Assembly (NCBI GenBank): GCA_916610825.1
Contig: OU744449.1
Span: 5,893,243-5,957,242, forward strand
DNA: 64,000 nt
Origin: Haliclystus octoradiatus
Taxonomy: Eukaryota; Cnidaria; Staurozoa; Stauromedusae; Haliclystidae
Reading direction: 5' to 3'
The position numbers were made by a program, and so were the translations under genes. Shown one piece after another: positions 1 through 13,800 of the stretch. Under the pieces are notes generated by a model. That model was not told the origin of the DNA. It saw only the letters and a list, made by a program, of their open reading frames with translations, and searched no databases. Numbering within the stretch: position 1 is the first letter of the stretch; every line of letters begins with the position of its first letter.

Positions 1-1847
1 TTAATCAGGATTGTTCTCTTGCCTGAATGCCAGTGGCCAGCTATTCCATGATTTTACACAACACAAACCTCCCAATATCTGACAATAAGAGGCATCACGT
101 TTCTCTTTTACTACGGTATAAACATAACACAGATATCTCAAACCAACTTTTGAAATCGAGGTATCTTTGAGTGATGTAGAAACGTTCCTGAACCCTCAAG
201 ACATTCTAGAACGTAGGAGAACCTACATGATTCCTATAATGACAATACATGCTCTAGAAGTTTCTATCTTTTTACTTAAAAAAAGCTATAAATACAGTAA
301 ATATAGAATGTAAATTAATTATCTTTAAGCTAACTTACTATATTAACATATCAACTTGGAAATATTATTATTATTTGTAAGAAGAAATATACAAATCAAT
401 TCAACCTACGTTGCTATTCTTGTTTCTTCAACATATTATTCTACAGTTCTTACCCGGGAGTTTTCATCAGTGCTGACTTTGGTATAAGATAAGCAGGAAT
501 CTACATGAACCAGTGATCTTGCGACAATCAAAATAATATGCTTTCAATTTATAATTCTTCTCTTATTTAAAGTAGATTTGACGCACATCTTCGCAAACCT
601 CCTGGGAAAACCTATGTCAACTTTACATTCGAACAGAGATGGATTATTGATTCACAATATGTCTTGTTTATCATTAATTTTAACAGATAAATGCCTGGAA
701 AAGTTTCTAAACTAGCTACAAAGACCATGCCTTTAATAATATGCCACACACTATATTTATCCGTTGTCATGTGTAACGTTTGTGTGTAATTAAAAAGGGC
801 GGGGCAGTTTTGAGGGGTGACAAAATACCAATACCGGATTAAGATCTCAGTTATCCTATTTCCAAATTTTATAGTTTCCATTGATGACGTTAGGCAAAAG
901 CAGCATGCGTTCAAATTTTTTAATCTCAGATTTTCAATTTCATCACTCAGCAAATATCCACATGGGTATATAAATAAATGCCGGAGGGGTTCTTTCCTCA
1001 ATCAGCTATAGGGGCGGGGACATACCATTTTTCTAGGTTCTTCAAAAATGTTACAATTTCAAATTTGAAAACATTAAACAAAATTAAAAAAAATTCTTAG
1101 GCCAAAATCATTGAAATGTTATAGAAGTTTTACCGTTGGTCAATTTTGCAAGACGAAATGGCCATTTGCATTTGCATATTTGTGAGCTTCAGTGCACAAT
1201 TCTTTCCAAATTTCTCTATTTTGCGATTTGTCGTCTAAAACTTGCCCGAAAAATGAATCAAACATTTTTATTGTAGATGGGGGGGTGTCCGATACCCCCA
1301 CAATGCCCACACCCTCAGGATTTACCGCCGTGTAGTTTTGTAGTGTAAGATCCTGCTCGTGGCCTAACCCTCTCTTTAACGAGAATTCCAGAATACCGAA
1401 TATAGTGTCTTAAGAATTTCTGACAATCGTCCAGTAATTAAGGAACTTATAGCTGAATTTCTCAATCATATAATAATATTTTAGAATGAAGGATAGCGAC
1501 GCTAAAATGTTTTATAAGAAAACTTTTAATCGACATATTTAATAATAATAATATACGGTGAAAGAGTCAAAAAGTACACATTCTTTACTGTTACTCAAGT
1601 TTCGACGCATTTCACTGCGATCGTCAGATAGTTTTTTTACTCAATTGAGTAATAGTTGACTCTTTCATCATATATTATTATTATTTACCGCTCTGTCAAA
1701 TGAAAACACAGACCACTATATTATCTTCCATTAGATAAACATAAATTTTATATAATAATAATAATAATAATGCTAATAATAATATATTAATATTAACCAG
1801 GTATTTATATAATGCATATTCTTGATGTCTTATATCTTCTTGTGTAG
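1..1847. other. Region upstream of the first recognised exon
   Basis: No exon with a convincing domain, signal peptide or splice pair was found here. Candidate donors between 1 and 1,800 were checked for an upstream ATG in phase 1 and none fitted. The stretch is AT-rich; it holds a foldback repeat at its 3' end and short G-rich patches near 790-820, 1,010 and 1,280 that resemble the dispersed G-run repeat described elsewhere. The signal-peptide exon of the CUB/tectonin gene presumably lies further upstream. Confidence 0.5.
1541..1700. repeat. Foldback element, copy 1
   Basis: Inverted arms (aataataataatatacggtgaaagagtcaa on the left in part, gttgactctttcatcatatattattatt on the right in part) enclose the family core GTTACTCAAGTTTCGACG and TCGTCAGA. 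A CGCTCTG-like end follows, as in other copies. Confidence 0.6.
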
Positions 1848-1880
1848 GTAATTGTGCAATCACAGATGGAGAAAGCACAG
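1848..1880 (+). CDS. Candidate 33-nt phase 1-1 microexon upstream of CUB1
   Basis: A pyrimidine-rich acceptor (tcttcttgtgtag) and a consensus donor (cag|gtaagt) bound 33 nt that read NCAITDGEST in the same phase 1-1 register as every downstream exon. Its size and Ser/Thr content resemble the other hinge microexons of this gene, although it contains a cysteine. It could be an N-terminal hinge between a missing signal-peptide exon and CUB1. It has no domain to support it, so a chance splice-site pair cannot be excluded. Confidence 0.5.
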
Positions 1881-4800
1881 GTAAGTGAATCATGGAGATT
1901 ATCATTATACTTTGGAAATCTATCGGTTGGATTTCCACTGGTTTGAATACTCCGTTACAGGGTCTGATAAAAAATTTTGCCTTCCGAAATCCAAAGATTT
2001 TCGAAGTGAAACCTTCGGATTTTTTTCCCGACATATAATTAGAAAATTGGTCTGCTATTGATTTCATTGCCAATGCTCCATCCAGTTTAGATGTGAACTT
2101 GTAAAGAAATATTTCAGACCTTGCTTTATATGTAAACAAACACTGATAATCGATTGCTGAATGTACAAATAAGCTTCAAAAATCCAAAGGTTATAAGTTT
2201 TTCTTAATTTTTAGTAGAAATCTTATTAAAAAAGTTGATCATTATCTGCCTGCGGATTTCAGCTCAGCCTTCCGCAATCTAGGATCGCAGGATCACAACT
2301 TTTATCAAACCCTGCTTTGTTATCACAATGCGAAGGAGAGACGGTTTGACGATAATGTCTACCCTTGATCATGTCTTTTCATTTATTAAATATGATGATG
2401 CGTTGAATATTCTACATTCCACAAACAACATGCCTTTCCAAAGGTTGATGCCCGTAAATCATGCATTAGTCAGTCGAAAGCCCTTGCTCACACTCGGGTT
2501 GGCTGGATGTTAGATTTAAACATAAGAATTGTATTGGCATGCCATGTAGACTATGGTGGCCTATGGCCTGTCCTGTAATGCGATCACAATCATGCAGTCA
2601 CAAACTGAGACAATCTGGGAACATGGTACCAGAAAAGCCAGTTTGTCAGTAAACTGATTTCTTATTTGAATTATTATTACTGTATTAGAAACTTATATTA
2701 TTTTAAAAATGCGTTAACTTTCATATTTCTAGACTAACATTTACATTTCTTCTCTTATGAATTTTAAAAACAAGAATGACTTTAGTATAGTGAAAATCAA
2801 AATCCCTTCTCTCGGATGTCTATCCGGTATAATAGAATCCCAGCATTAGCCAAACGAGTGAGAATGTTTACAACATTCTCAGAACAACTGAATTGCTCAA
2901 ATATGATGCTCATTTGGCCTGGACTTTATAGTGTCTCTCAACTGCATCAAAAACGTTAATATTGACTAGATGTTTTGTGGTCATGTCCTTTCTAACTGTT
3001 TTCGGATAAACTTGTGCAAATTCGGTTAAATGCAATGGAAATCGTTGGTAGTTTTGTCTTGCATTCAAAATGGATTACTTTCTATTATATTAATGTTTAT
3101 ATGTTAATAGAACGTCACAGATCACGAGTTTATTCCGTTACTCTGAGTTTCGAGTAAAAACTCTCTTCAGACGGTTTATTGAAAGAAAAATTATTTATAA
3201 ACTAAAGAGCGTTTCTATGCGAAATTCAGAGTACGGCATAAACTCGTGAACTTTCTGAATGCGAGAGTGCTCAATGCCTTACAACAGAGCGTGTAATATA
3301 ATTATGATATAAATCTATATGTTATTTATAATAATAATAATGAGAATGCCAAGAAAGACACATTCTTTGGTTGTAACTCCAAGTTTCACGTTATTATCAG
3401 ACAACAAATACTAACAAATGTTTTTTTTTACTTTCTCATTATTATTATTATTTGTGCTCTGCTATTCACTAGCATTGAGCACTATCTAATCACCAATATC
3501 AAGTTTTAATATTTGCAATATTATTACTATATATATTTATATTATATTTATGTTATTTATATTTAGGTTGTGGTGGTATCTTCAAAGCAGACAGTGGCTC
3601 AATCACATCACCAAATTATCCGGATGTGTATCCTGATGGCAAATTATGTACCTGGGTTATAGTTGTAAATGACCAATCACGACTTGAATTACAATTTCAA
3701 GATTTAGATGTTGAAGGCCCTGAACCATGTCGTTACGATTCTGTTACAATTCGTGATGGTCCAGATGATAACTCCTATTTACTAGCAAAATATTGCGGTT
3801 TTCAGATACCTAAGAAAGTAGCTTCATCTAGTAATGTACTTATGGTGCAATTCAGTTCTGACAGTGCGTTTTCGTCACGCGGATTTAATGCAACGTGGAC
3901 ATCGGTGCCTAAAGTATCAATTAATACTGGGACAGGTTTGTAGTTTTTAATGGTACATATAGGCTATTTGAAATCAGGACCAATAACAACAATAGCATCA
4001 TCATTGTTCAGTAATCTCGCGTAAGTTCTCACATAAACTTATTTACAGGGGAGCTGACACATAGCATAGTAAGTTATTCTTATTCAGATACACAAGTGAT
4101 TTAGCACCTAATGAGGTTAATTTATTTTTTTACATGAAGACTTCGTGATTCTTCAGCACATTTAGTATGCAAGAAGTCCAATATAGGTCTATGCAATCTT
4201 TATTTTTGATCGGCTTAAGCAAATATTGAAAATTTTACCCCGTAATCTTTTTGGTGGAATATATTACAGTTTAAAACTGGCCTGTGTTCACTCTTTACCT
4301 TCGTTGGTTAACAATAATCGGCTGTAGAACGAATAAAATGATAGACATATCATGTTTTTCTGTTCTCCATTATTAATAATTCTAATAAATGGTGACACCC
4401 AGAATCGACGAGGTAAGTCTATACAATCTGTAAAGTAATATATATATATAATTATATAAAGTAAAGGAAATGTGTGGGCAAAACATCAATTTGAGTGCTC
4501 AATGCTAAAGCAGAGCAATATAAATAGTAGATCAAAGATCACGAGTTTATTCCGTTACTCTGAGTTTCACGTAAAGACGCTCTTCAGACGGCTTTATTAA
4601 AATAATTTTAATAAAACCGTCTGAAGAGCGTCTTTACGCGAAACTCAGAGTAACGGAATAAACTCGTGATCTTTGATCTACTATTTATATAACTATATAT
4701 ATATGGTCCCATTGAAAAAACAACCAATTGCCAAAAATTTTACAAAAAGAGCCTTCTTGCGATGTACATTTTGAAACTTTTTTGAACCCAATTTTAGGTC

Positions 4801-7800
4801 TACATAGTGGTACACTCTCTAATATCTATCTATAGGTAGTTTCTTCCCTTGATTGGTTGCATAATTTATCAATGAGAGGATACTACTACACAGATTGTAG
4901 ATTACGAATTGACCCGGACAAGAGTTTTCCTTAGTATAGTGATAAGCCTAAGATCAGAAACAATCTGCTGGAATGAAATCAATCAAAAATCGGATAATAC
5001 TAAATAATTTGATTACCAAGATATCATTCCAATGACCCTCTTCTTCCGTTTCACAGTAGCAGATAATCATCACTAATGATATTATTCCATTTTAGGACCA
5101 TCTCTCTACGGACCATGGAGTTTATTAGCAGTTCCAACTGATATTGTTACAATGGATACTGGACTAAGTAACGTTATATGGGCAATTGATGATGGGGATA
5201 TAGTTTATGTTTTATCTAATGGAAAATGGCGTTTAGTTGAACGAAGATTAAGTGACGTCACTACAGGAGATTCTGGAACATTCGGTTTGGATAAAAATGG
5301 TCAAGTGTTTTTTAGAGAAGGGGTATCATTGGCAAAACCTGAAGGAACAAATTGGATAGATTTATCATCAACAGAGAAAACACCAAATTTACGAAAAATT
5401 GATTCAGGAATGTTTAATTTTGTATTAGCAGTTGATGGAAGTGGTAGATTATATTACAGAGAGGGTATAACACGGTCTAACCCTAAAGGTCAATCATGGA
5501 AAGTGTTATTAGATAATGATGGCATTAGGGATGTATCTTGCGGGACATATTCTTGCTGGGCTATCCGTTATAATAATGAGATCATAGCATCACAATATCC
5601 AATGTCATTACAACCAAAAGATATGAAATGGACTATTATGGGTACACAGATTAGTAGTGTCTCTGCGGGATTTGGGGGCAAGGTTTTTGTTCTTAATTCT
5701 GACGGAGAAGTTTTTAAAAGGGATGGTATTACCGGGGCCAATCCTTTAGGGAATGCTTTTGTTAAAGTTCAAGGGAGAATGTTATCAGTAATTACAAGTG
5801 GATTACCTGGAACAATTGGTGTTCTTAAAGATGGACGTGGTATCAAACACGAAGGTAAGGCTATAATGGAGTTAACGAAGTCTTCATATATGTATAGCAT
5901 TAAAGTACCATATTTTACCAGATGGGATGGCTAAAAAAGGAATTGTATTAGAAAATGCTGCGGCATATGGCTGCCTGTCGTTAATGATGTTCAAATTCAG
6001 CTGTATAGCATTGCACCTGCCTAGCAAGATCAGTTAATAGGTATTTACAATCAAAAACATTGTCCGGTTTGTTGATGCTACAATAATAAAAATATTGTAA
6101 TGCCACTTACGTTTTATCTGTTCTTTTCCCGGGGTGATTCCCCTGATTGTGTTTTCTTTTCTTGTTCGATGTATACTCTTTGATAGGGCTTTATATTATA
6201 GAAACATATACGAAGCCACTCTCATAGCAAAGCATTAAAATATGGCAAGGTTTCAAATTTTATATTAAACGTTTGTTTCTTCAGATTCCTATATAATGCA
6301 ACCATAAATTATTTATTATATTCATTATGTTCTTAAACAACTAATATATTTTTATTTTCAAATAGATATCGAATGTGGTGGCGTTTTAAGTTCAGAATCA
6401 GGCACATTTTCAACACCAAATTACCCTAAAGAATATCCACCAAATGTTCATTGTTTATGGATTTTCAGAAATCGTACAAGTAGAACTATTAAATTAGATT
6501 TTCAATCTGACGTTGATATTGATCATCGTGAACCATGTCGTGATTATATATTAACATACGCTACTGGCACTTATCCATCGCCCACTGGTGTTACATGTTC
6601 TAGAAATACTGGTGCATCAACTTTTACAAATCAAGAAATATGGATTGAATTTCAATCTGATGATACGATTGAAAAATCTGGATTTAAAGCTACTTACAAT
6701 ATTTACAATGAAGTACCAATTACTCTACCTCCTACGACAACTTCTGCGACGACTAGGAAGACAATTGTGACAACTAAAAGAGTAACAACACCAACTGTTC
6801 CAACAACGCCCAAACAAACAACAGAAAAATCAACAACAGGTATGTTAATGTGTATAAATTATCGCTAATATAAATTAATTATTATACATTAATAAATTAA
6901 CTAGAATAGACACGTTACACGGAGTTTCACGCGTTTACTTTGCGTTCACCAGACTGTTTACTAAACTTTTTGCTCAACTTTTTTTAAACTGCTTTTGCCT
7001 CATCTTTGTGTCTATTCTATATTATGCTCTGTCTTAACAAACATTGAGCACTCTCACATACATGTGTTCACCTCATATTATATTTATAATATTAATAAAT
7101 TAATTATAAATTATGCTGTTTTGCCTCAATACATTTATAATTATAATGCATTTATTTTAATTGATGCTAATATATGTATATATAGATATGATATCTTTAT
7201 TGATGGCAAAACATCAATGGAGTGCTTGATTCAAATATGCAGAGCAGTATAAAAATGAAATCAGACATTAGACGTTGTATCCGCTAGTCCGTTACTCAGA
7301 GTTTCACGCGATATCGCTCATCAGACAGTTATTATTAAGAGGTTCAAAGTTAGTCTGACGAGCCCTATCGCAAAACTCTAAGTAACGGTGACAACATCTA
7401 GATAATCTTTGACTTTATTTCTAAATATTCTTATAAATATGTAACATATAGTTCAAATCTATGGTTCCTATGGGGGTGTCATCCTAGAATCACGGATCCA
7501 ATTTTTTCCAAATTCATGTCTCTGCACCCATTTTTGTGTAATTTTTAAACAAGACGACCATGAATCTAGACTGAAACAAGCAGAATAAACTGAGCGTCTG
7601 AGTGTTTGCATGAAGCAGAAAGCAAATTTCCTGTTAATATAAATAATCATTATAATACAATAGAACCATTAGAAAACGTCACTCATCTCGAAATCAATTA
7701 TCATTCTTTCTTTCGAAATTATGTTCATTATAGCGATTCCATTTCCATCTGATTGGTCCATTCTTAAATTGGAGAATAATTACAAGTATGTCATTCCAAA

Positions 7801-10800
7801 TACGCACTCGTCATGGTGGGGTGTTATGCCTGATGGTAGAGTTTCCATTTACGATGGAAAATCATGGCGTTTTCTAGATGACAACACCCGCATTCGTTAT
7901 ATCTCTATTGGCGAATCTGGTAAATGGGCCGCTACGAAAGACGGACGAATTGTCTATCGTGAAGGAGTGTCTGATAAAAATCCAGATGGTTATACATGGC
8001 TCACAATTACACTTGAGGGTCTGAAAGATGTAGTTTCTGGTCCGTATGGTCTTGTTTTTGGTCTAAGAAACGATGGCCAAGTTGTATATCGATATGGTAT
8101 TACTGAATTAGTACCTTATGGCACACAGTGGCAAACAGTCCCTGGAAATATGAAAAATATAACTGTTGGTACTTATGGGCTATGGGCTCTTGATGATTCG
8201 GGTAATACGTATTTTGGTTCTGTAAGAAGGAATCCAAGTACAACTGATATCACGGTGTCATGGGACCTAGTTCCTGGTATCTTTAGTACTTTACAGACTG
8301 GAGAAGACGGAAGTGTATGGGCGATTGATATTGATGGTAATGTGTTTACAAGAGAAGGTGTCAATGCACTCAATTCAAAAGGTTCACGTTGGATAAAAAT
8401 TGATTATATATCTGGCAAAGAAATTAGCTCTGGTTATGGTAATGTATTAGTTGTCGATGGCAATGGGAATTTAATTGTTAAACAAAGTAAGTATAGGCTA
8501 CATTTTATTTGTTTTGCTGGACCTAATATAAATATATCGCACGTTTGACTCCGGCTCGACGGACCATAGTTGAGTGACATATGAAGTCACATTTACTTGA
8601 TTCATATAACTATTGTAGGCAGGATGGTCAAAACGCCACACACGGATAGTCCCGCAGAAATGATTTAACTTGAGATCCTCACAGCAATAGGTCCCACCCA
8701 GCCAATAAAAATTATTTGCATTATTTCTGGAATTGCCTTGCATTCGATAAAAAAGACAACTTAAGACAACTATTCATTTAATTAAACTCATCTTGTGATG
8801 TATACATTATATGTGATAAATGCGTGTAAAAATCAAGAAACGAACAGCACATTTATTAGATTTCTTTGCATCTTTGCATACATCTTGCTGGAATACATTC
8901 CATGAAAGTAGCTGACTTTCTTTCGAAGTCTTTCATGAATTTACTAATTTAAACTACATAGTGCTACTACTACGACAGCATTGTTTAAGCCAGGAATTTT
9001 GATTTAAGGTCAATTGTTGTTATGAATGTTACACCTATGACGTAATCTACTTTTTATATTCATGATATGAATTATGTATTTCAGAACCTTATTGTGGTGG
9101 TATTTTAACTGACAAGGAAGGATCATTTTCAACACCAAATTATCCACTCAGCTATCCGTCATCAACAAAATGCATATGGGTTATTCGTGTACCATACGCC
9201 AAACGAATTGATGTTCAATTCATGAGTTTTAATCTAGAAAGTTCTCCACGATGTTCTAAAGATCGAATTGTTACATTTCCTTCTGGAATGTATTTTAGTA
9301 ATGACCAACCTGTTGTCGAATGTGGAAGTTTGATTGCTGATAAGGTTGTTAATGGTAACGAATTTTGGATTGAATTCAATTCAGATGATTATATCAATTC
9401 AAAAGGATTTCTTGTTAAATATAAATCATATGATGAATTACCCCAACTCGTAACCACACCAACTATACCAGCAGCAACAACAACAACAACCAAACCACTA
9501 AGTAAGTAGACAAATCATCGTGTAAATAATCGGCTATCTGAAACCTGAGGAGTTGAATAAAGCTCTCTATCTATTTATGTAGGCTACTATATCACATCAA
9601 AATAGACATTAATTCTGTTACACACACTTGTTGGATTGATCCCGGGGAGTAACTTCCATTGCGCTTCGAATTCAATTATTTGAAAAATGTGTAGACGATA
9701 AATGATGGATTTCATTCGATCTGTCCTACCTGATTCAAATCGTGTCCCTTTTTTCTCTGATATTTTATTAATCTGCGTTTCAACCAAACTTTTTGTTCGA
9801 CTTTATTTATACGAACAAAGACGACTTTCTACGTAAAATTGCGTCCGAAACTGTGTTTGATATATTTGGTTCGATGTATGATGTACGCAGCAATATCCTA
9901 ATTAAATTGTCTATAGACACCTGTACTTATTAGTCATGTCGGGCCATCCGTATTTAAAGGCATAAAGTTGACCATCGTACCTTGCGTGCTCAAAGTTTGA
10001 AATCAATGCCATTTTTCAAGTCAATCAGTGCATCACACAACAAATCAGAAGATCAAATGCAAAGGCTGCCGGTCAATTTTATGCCTTTGAGATGCCATGC
10101 AACAGAAATCGTTAGTTCTCGAATCAGCCTATAATCGTCGGGTAGCTATTGGGTAATATTTGAACTCAACAATACTCAAATGAATATAGTTGCATCTGAC
10201 AGTTCAGATTAACCTGCATCACAGTCGTCACAGATCAAAAACATGTCGATAACATTAGACAAGGACAAGGACAAGGGTAGTGGTCCCAAATTTATTGAAC
10301 CCTGCCATTAGATACTCGTTATATACCATAGTACTAGTGTTATCAGATGTTGTTTTTTTCTGTTACCCCGGGGAGAAGGGGACTTCGATATTTTTGACAG
10401 GGCTATGCCATTTTCAAAAATCGTAGAGGTCATGTCACATCAAGAATAATTTGAGATTTCAAGCTGGTACCACCAGAACAAAGGAAAAGTTCAAAATTTC
10501 GATAATACTCAAAATTGATCCCATTAAATTTACGAAGATCTGTAAGAAGGTAGCCCCTCAAAAACAGAGCACGTCTCATACAGCCAATCTATAAAAGTAC
10601 CCCCCCTAGTCTGTTATTGCGTATGCTAATATTGTCAAGATTAGGCGGGAATCCTTCACAACTCGCTTGCTCTTTTATCGCGCATCTTTTGGAAACGGTC
10701 ACATTAGAAGAAATCCTTGATCAATTGTGATAGTTATTTATCATCAAATTAATTCAATTATATGTTTATTTGCTTGAAAAGTGTAACTAATTGTCGGTGA

Positions 10801-13800
10801 TATTAATTTCTGTTGGAATCCGAAAAAAGGCGGTGCCGTCATGTTTTGGGAATTAAATGCTTTGCATGGTCGATGCGGTCTATATTTGATAACAAGATCT
10901 AAATTTTAAGTTTTATTTTTGTAAAGTGACACCGGATAAGTTTTCAAACTATACATGCACTAGCCCCGGAAAGTAATAATAGGTGATATGCATTCATTAC
11001 TATCGTATCCAATTGTGTACGTAATTATTATAAGATTATTTTATATTTCAGCTACACCCGATACTAGAGAACCATTCCCTGGAGATTGGATACGTTCATC
11101 TGAAAATCGTTTAGTAAAAATTGATTCTGGTACATCATCACAATTTTGGGGTATAGACAGTCAAAATAATGTTTATGTTCGTACAATTGATCGTGACTTA
11201 TGGCTTTTAGTTGATGATGTCAAATTATTACATGTTACAAGTGGTGAATCTGGTGTTTGGGGTGTTACAAAAGATGGTGAAGTTGTTTATAGAGAAGGTA
11301 TAACAAATAACAAACCCGATGGTATAGCATGGACATCTATTTCTGGTAACAGATTACGTGAAATTGAATCTGGTGCATTTGGTATTGTATATGCACTTAC
11401 AGATGGTAGTAGTTTGTATTACCGTACTGGTATAACAAAAGGAAATCCAATTGGTAATGGTTGGGAAAATATCCCAGGAAGTTATAGACAAATATCAAGT
11501 AGTAGTTTTGGTAATTGGATTATTAGTAATAATGGTAATGTATATTTTGCAAGAGGTTCAACTAGTAATCCATCTTTACTTACAAATTTGAAACCTGTCG
11601 AAGGTAATTTTAAAAAAGTGGCAGCTGGTCATGGTAGTAATGTATGGGCTTTGGGTCAAGATGGTCTTGTTTATAGACGAATGGGTGTTAGTATGTCACA
11701 ACCTGAAGGTATTAGTTGGTTACGTGTTAAAGGGTTAAAATTAAAAGAAATTGCTGCTGGTTTACCTGGTGCTTATGGTATTCAAATTGATAATACTCTT
11801 GTGTTTAAACCAGGTATGTGACACTATCTGTATTTTGGTTGTTAGGTATCACTTTTATGTAAACAATATCAACATTGTTATTGGGTACATGATTCTTTAT
11901 TTCATGATGTATCCATGTACATTTCATGTATATTTCATGGGGCATATATTTCCTATTTAAATAACCGGTGATTACTCTTTCCCGTGAAAACACGAATTTG
12001 ATCCAATTTTACCAGACATGGGCTATATAACCTATTTTCTTCGTACCGACATACTATAGACGAAACAATGCAAATAGCTGGAGTCTACGTCTGGAGTCAG
12101 AGTCTAAAGCATGGTCAAATTTCATCAAACCCCCAGCCATTACAAACCCTCTAATTCCCAGAAATAGAGCACTTCTCGACAAATCCCCGTATTAAATCAA
12201 ACAAGATATCAATTATTTGTTTTACTCTTCATGAACTTTCTGAAACCAAAACATATCACCTTGAAAACTACACTTGAAACTACATCAAGCCTGGATTCGT
12301 AATTCCCATATTAGATGCGAATCATCGTGAGCAAGAGTCCGGGATTCTAAGTCCTGGATGACTATAGAGAGCAAATCCAGAGAAAAGTTGACATTTTTTG
12401 ATTTATAGTCCAAACCTCAACAAAAAATCCAGAAAAAACATCGTAAGCTAGCTGTAGACGTAATATCAAATAAAATATAGGAACCTACTTCAGACTATTT
12501 GACGCTTTATTCTCACATGATTAAAGGCCATTAGAAGGACGAGAGTAGACTTATTTACTTGTAAGTTAAATATAGACCACCCTCATAAACCTTGTCTACA
12601 TCTAATGTTTTTCAATGCAATGACAAGTGTAGGTCAGTCACACACAATAGGTCAACTTGAAAATACAACATACAGGGAGGATGGGGTTCAACCTTATTTA
12701 GCTGTCGGGCCTGGTTGGTATTTGGTTTCAGATGCCGTCCCAAGGATTCCATACATGAATTCACACCTGATGAAAGCGTTCAGAACGCCTCAACAATGTC
12801 AACATGGTCCTTGAAGACGTAATTAGTCGTTTCAGACGCCGTTCTGAAGCCGATCTTGATTTTTTTGTTAAGAGCATCTGGACTGGATCATACGCCGTTC
12901 TTTATATATGCCGATCTTATTGTGCTCTAATGAAGAATCAAATCTACACTCCAGAACGTCATATGCAACGGAATACGAACGCCTTTGCAATTGTATCGTG
13001 TTCAGTCGTTCGAACGCTTTCTATCCCGTACGGAACGACTCAATTAGATGTGAATTCATGCTTGAAATTCCTAGAAAAGCGTCTGAATCCAAATTATTCA
13101 TGTAGTTGATCTGAAGGCGTTCTCAACAGGAATATGATTGACACATGTAAAGAACAGCGTATGAGTCAGGCCTTGGGATCGCCACATGCACAGTAATAAT
13201 ATTCTAGTATTCAAATTTGCCAATGTTCAAAATGTTCAAACTTGCAGGTCTTGCAGCTTTCTCGTATGATTGAGGATCAATATATGTAGAGATGATATTT
13301 CACGCCTCATTCGATAATGACCCTAAACTCCTCCTCATCGAAGTGTCTGCATGGAGTTAATGGCCGTTGTGGAATGAGGCTAGAAACTATTCACATTTTC
13401 TTTAGTGCTCAGTAGTCTTTGAAACAAACCCATATTATTACAAAATGTGTGATATGATGAGATATTGTATAGCAAATCTATTAATTTTTTAATTACTGCT
13501 CAGTTTTCTTTTATACGAATTTTCTGTATATGCTAGACCCCTGGTCGGGGGAGTTACTTCCTTTTCAAGTAAATCCTGCTGCCTCCTCTGCTTCCAAATA
13601 CCTATAACAAGCTACACCCAGTAATTGGTTTTCCAATAAATTGTTGATTCATTTTATTTTCAGCCTCAGACTGTGGTGGAATTGTTTCATCTGAAAGAGG
13701 TTCAATCAGAAGTCCAAATTACCCTCGACGATATCCATCACTAGTTAATTGTTTATGGAATATAAGGGTACCTGGGGCTAATGAAATCAAAATAACATTA

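Noticed and set aside
1696..2139. 147-codon minus-strand frame
   Set aside because: No domain or splice context, low-complexity end from a TTA run, and it overlaps the better-supported + strand microexon.
12605..13109. Overlapping + strand frames between propeller 3 and CUB 4
   Set aside because: They overlap in different frames, match no domain and hold repeated GAACGCC-type words; probably repeat-derived intron.
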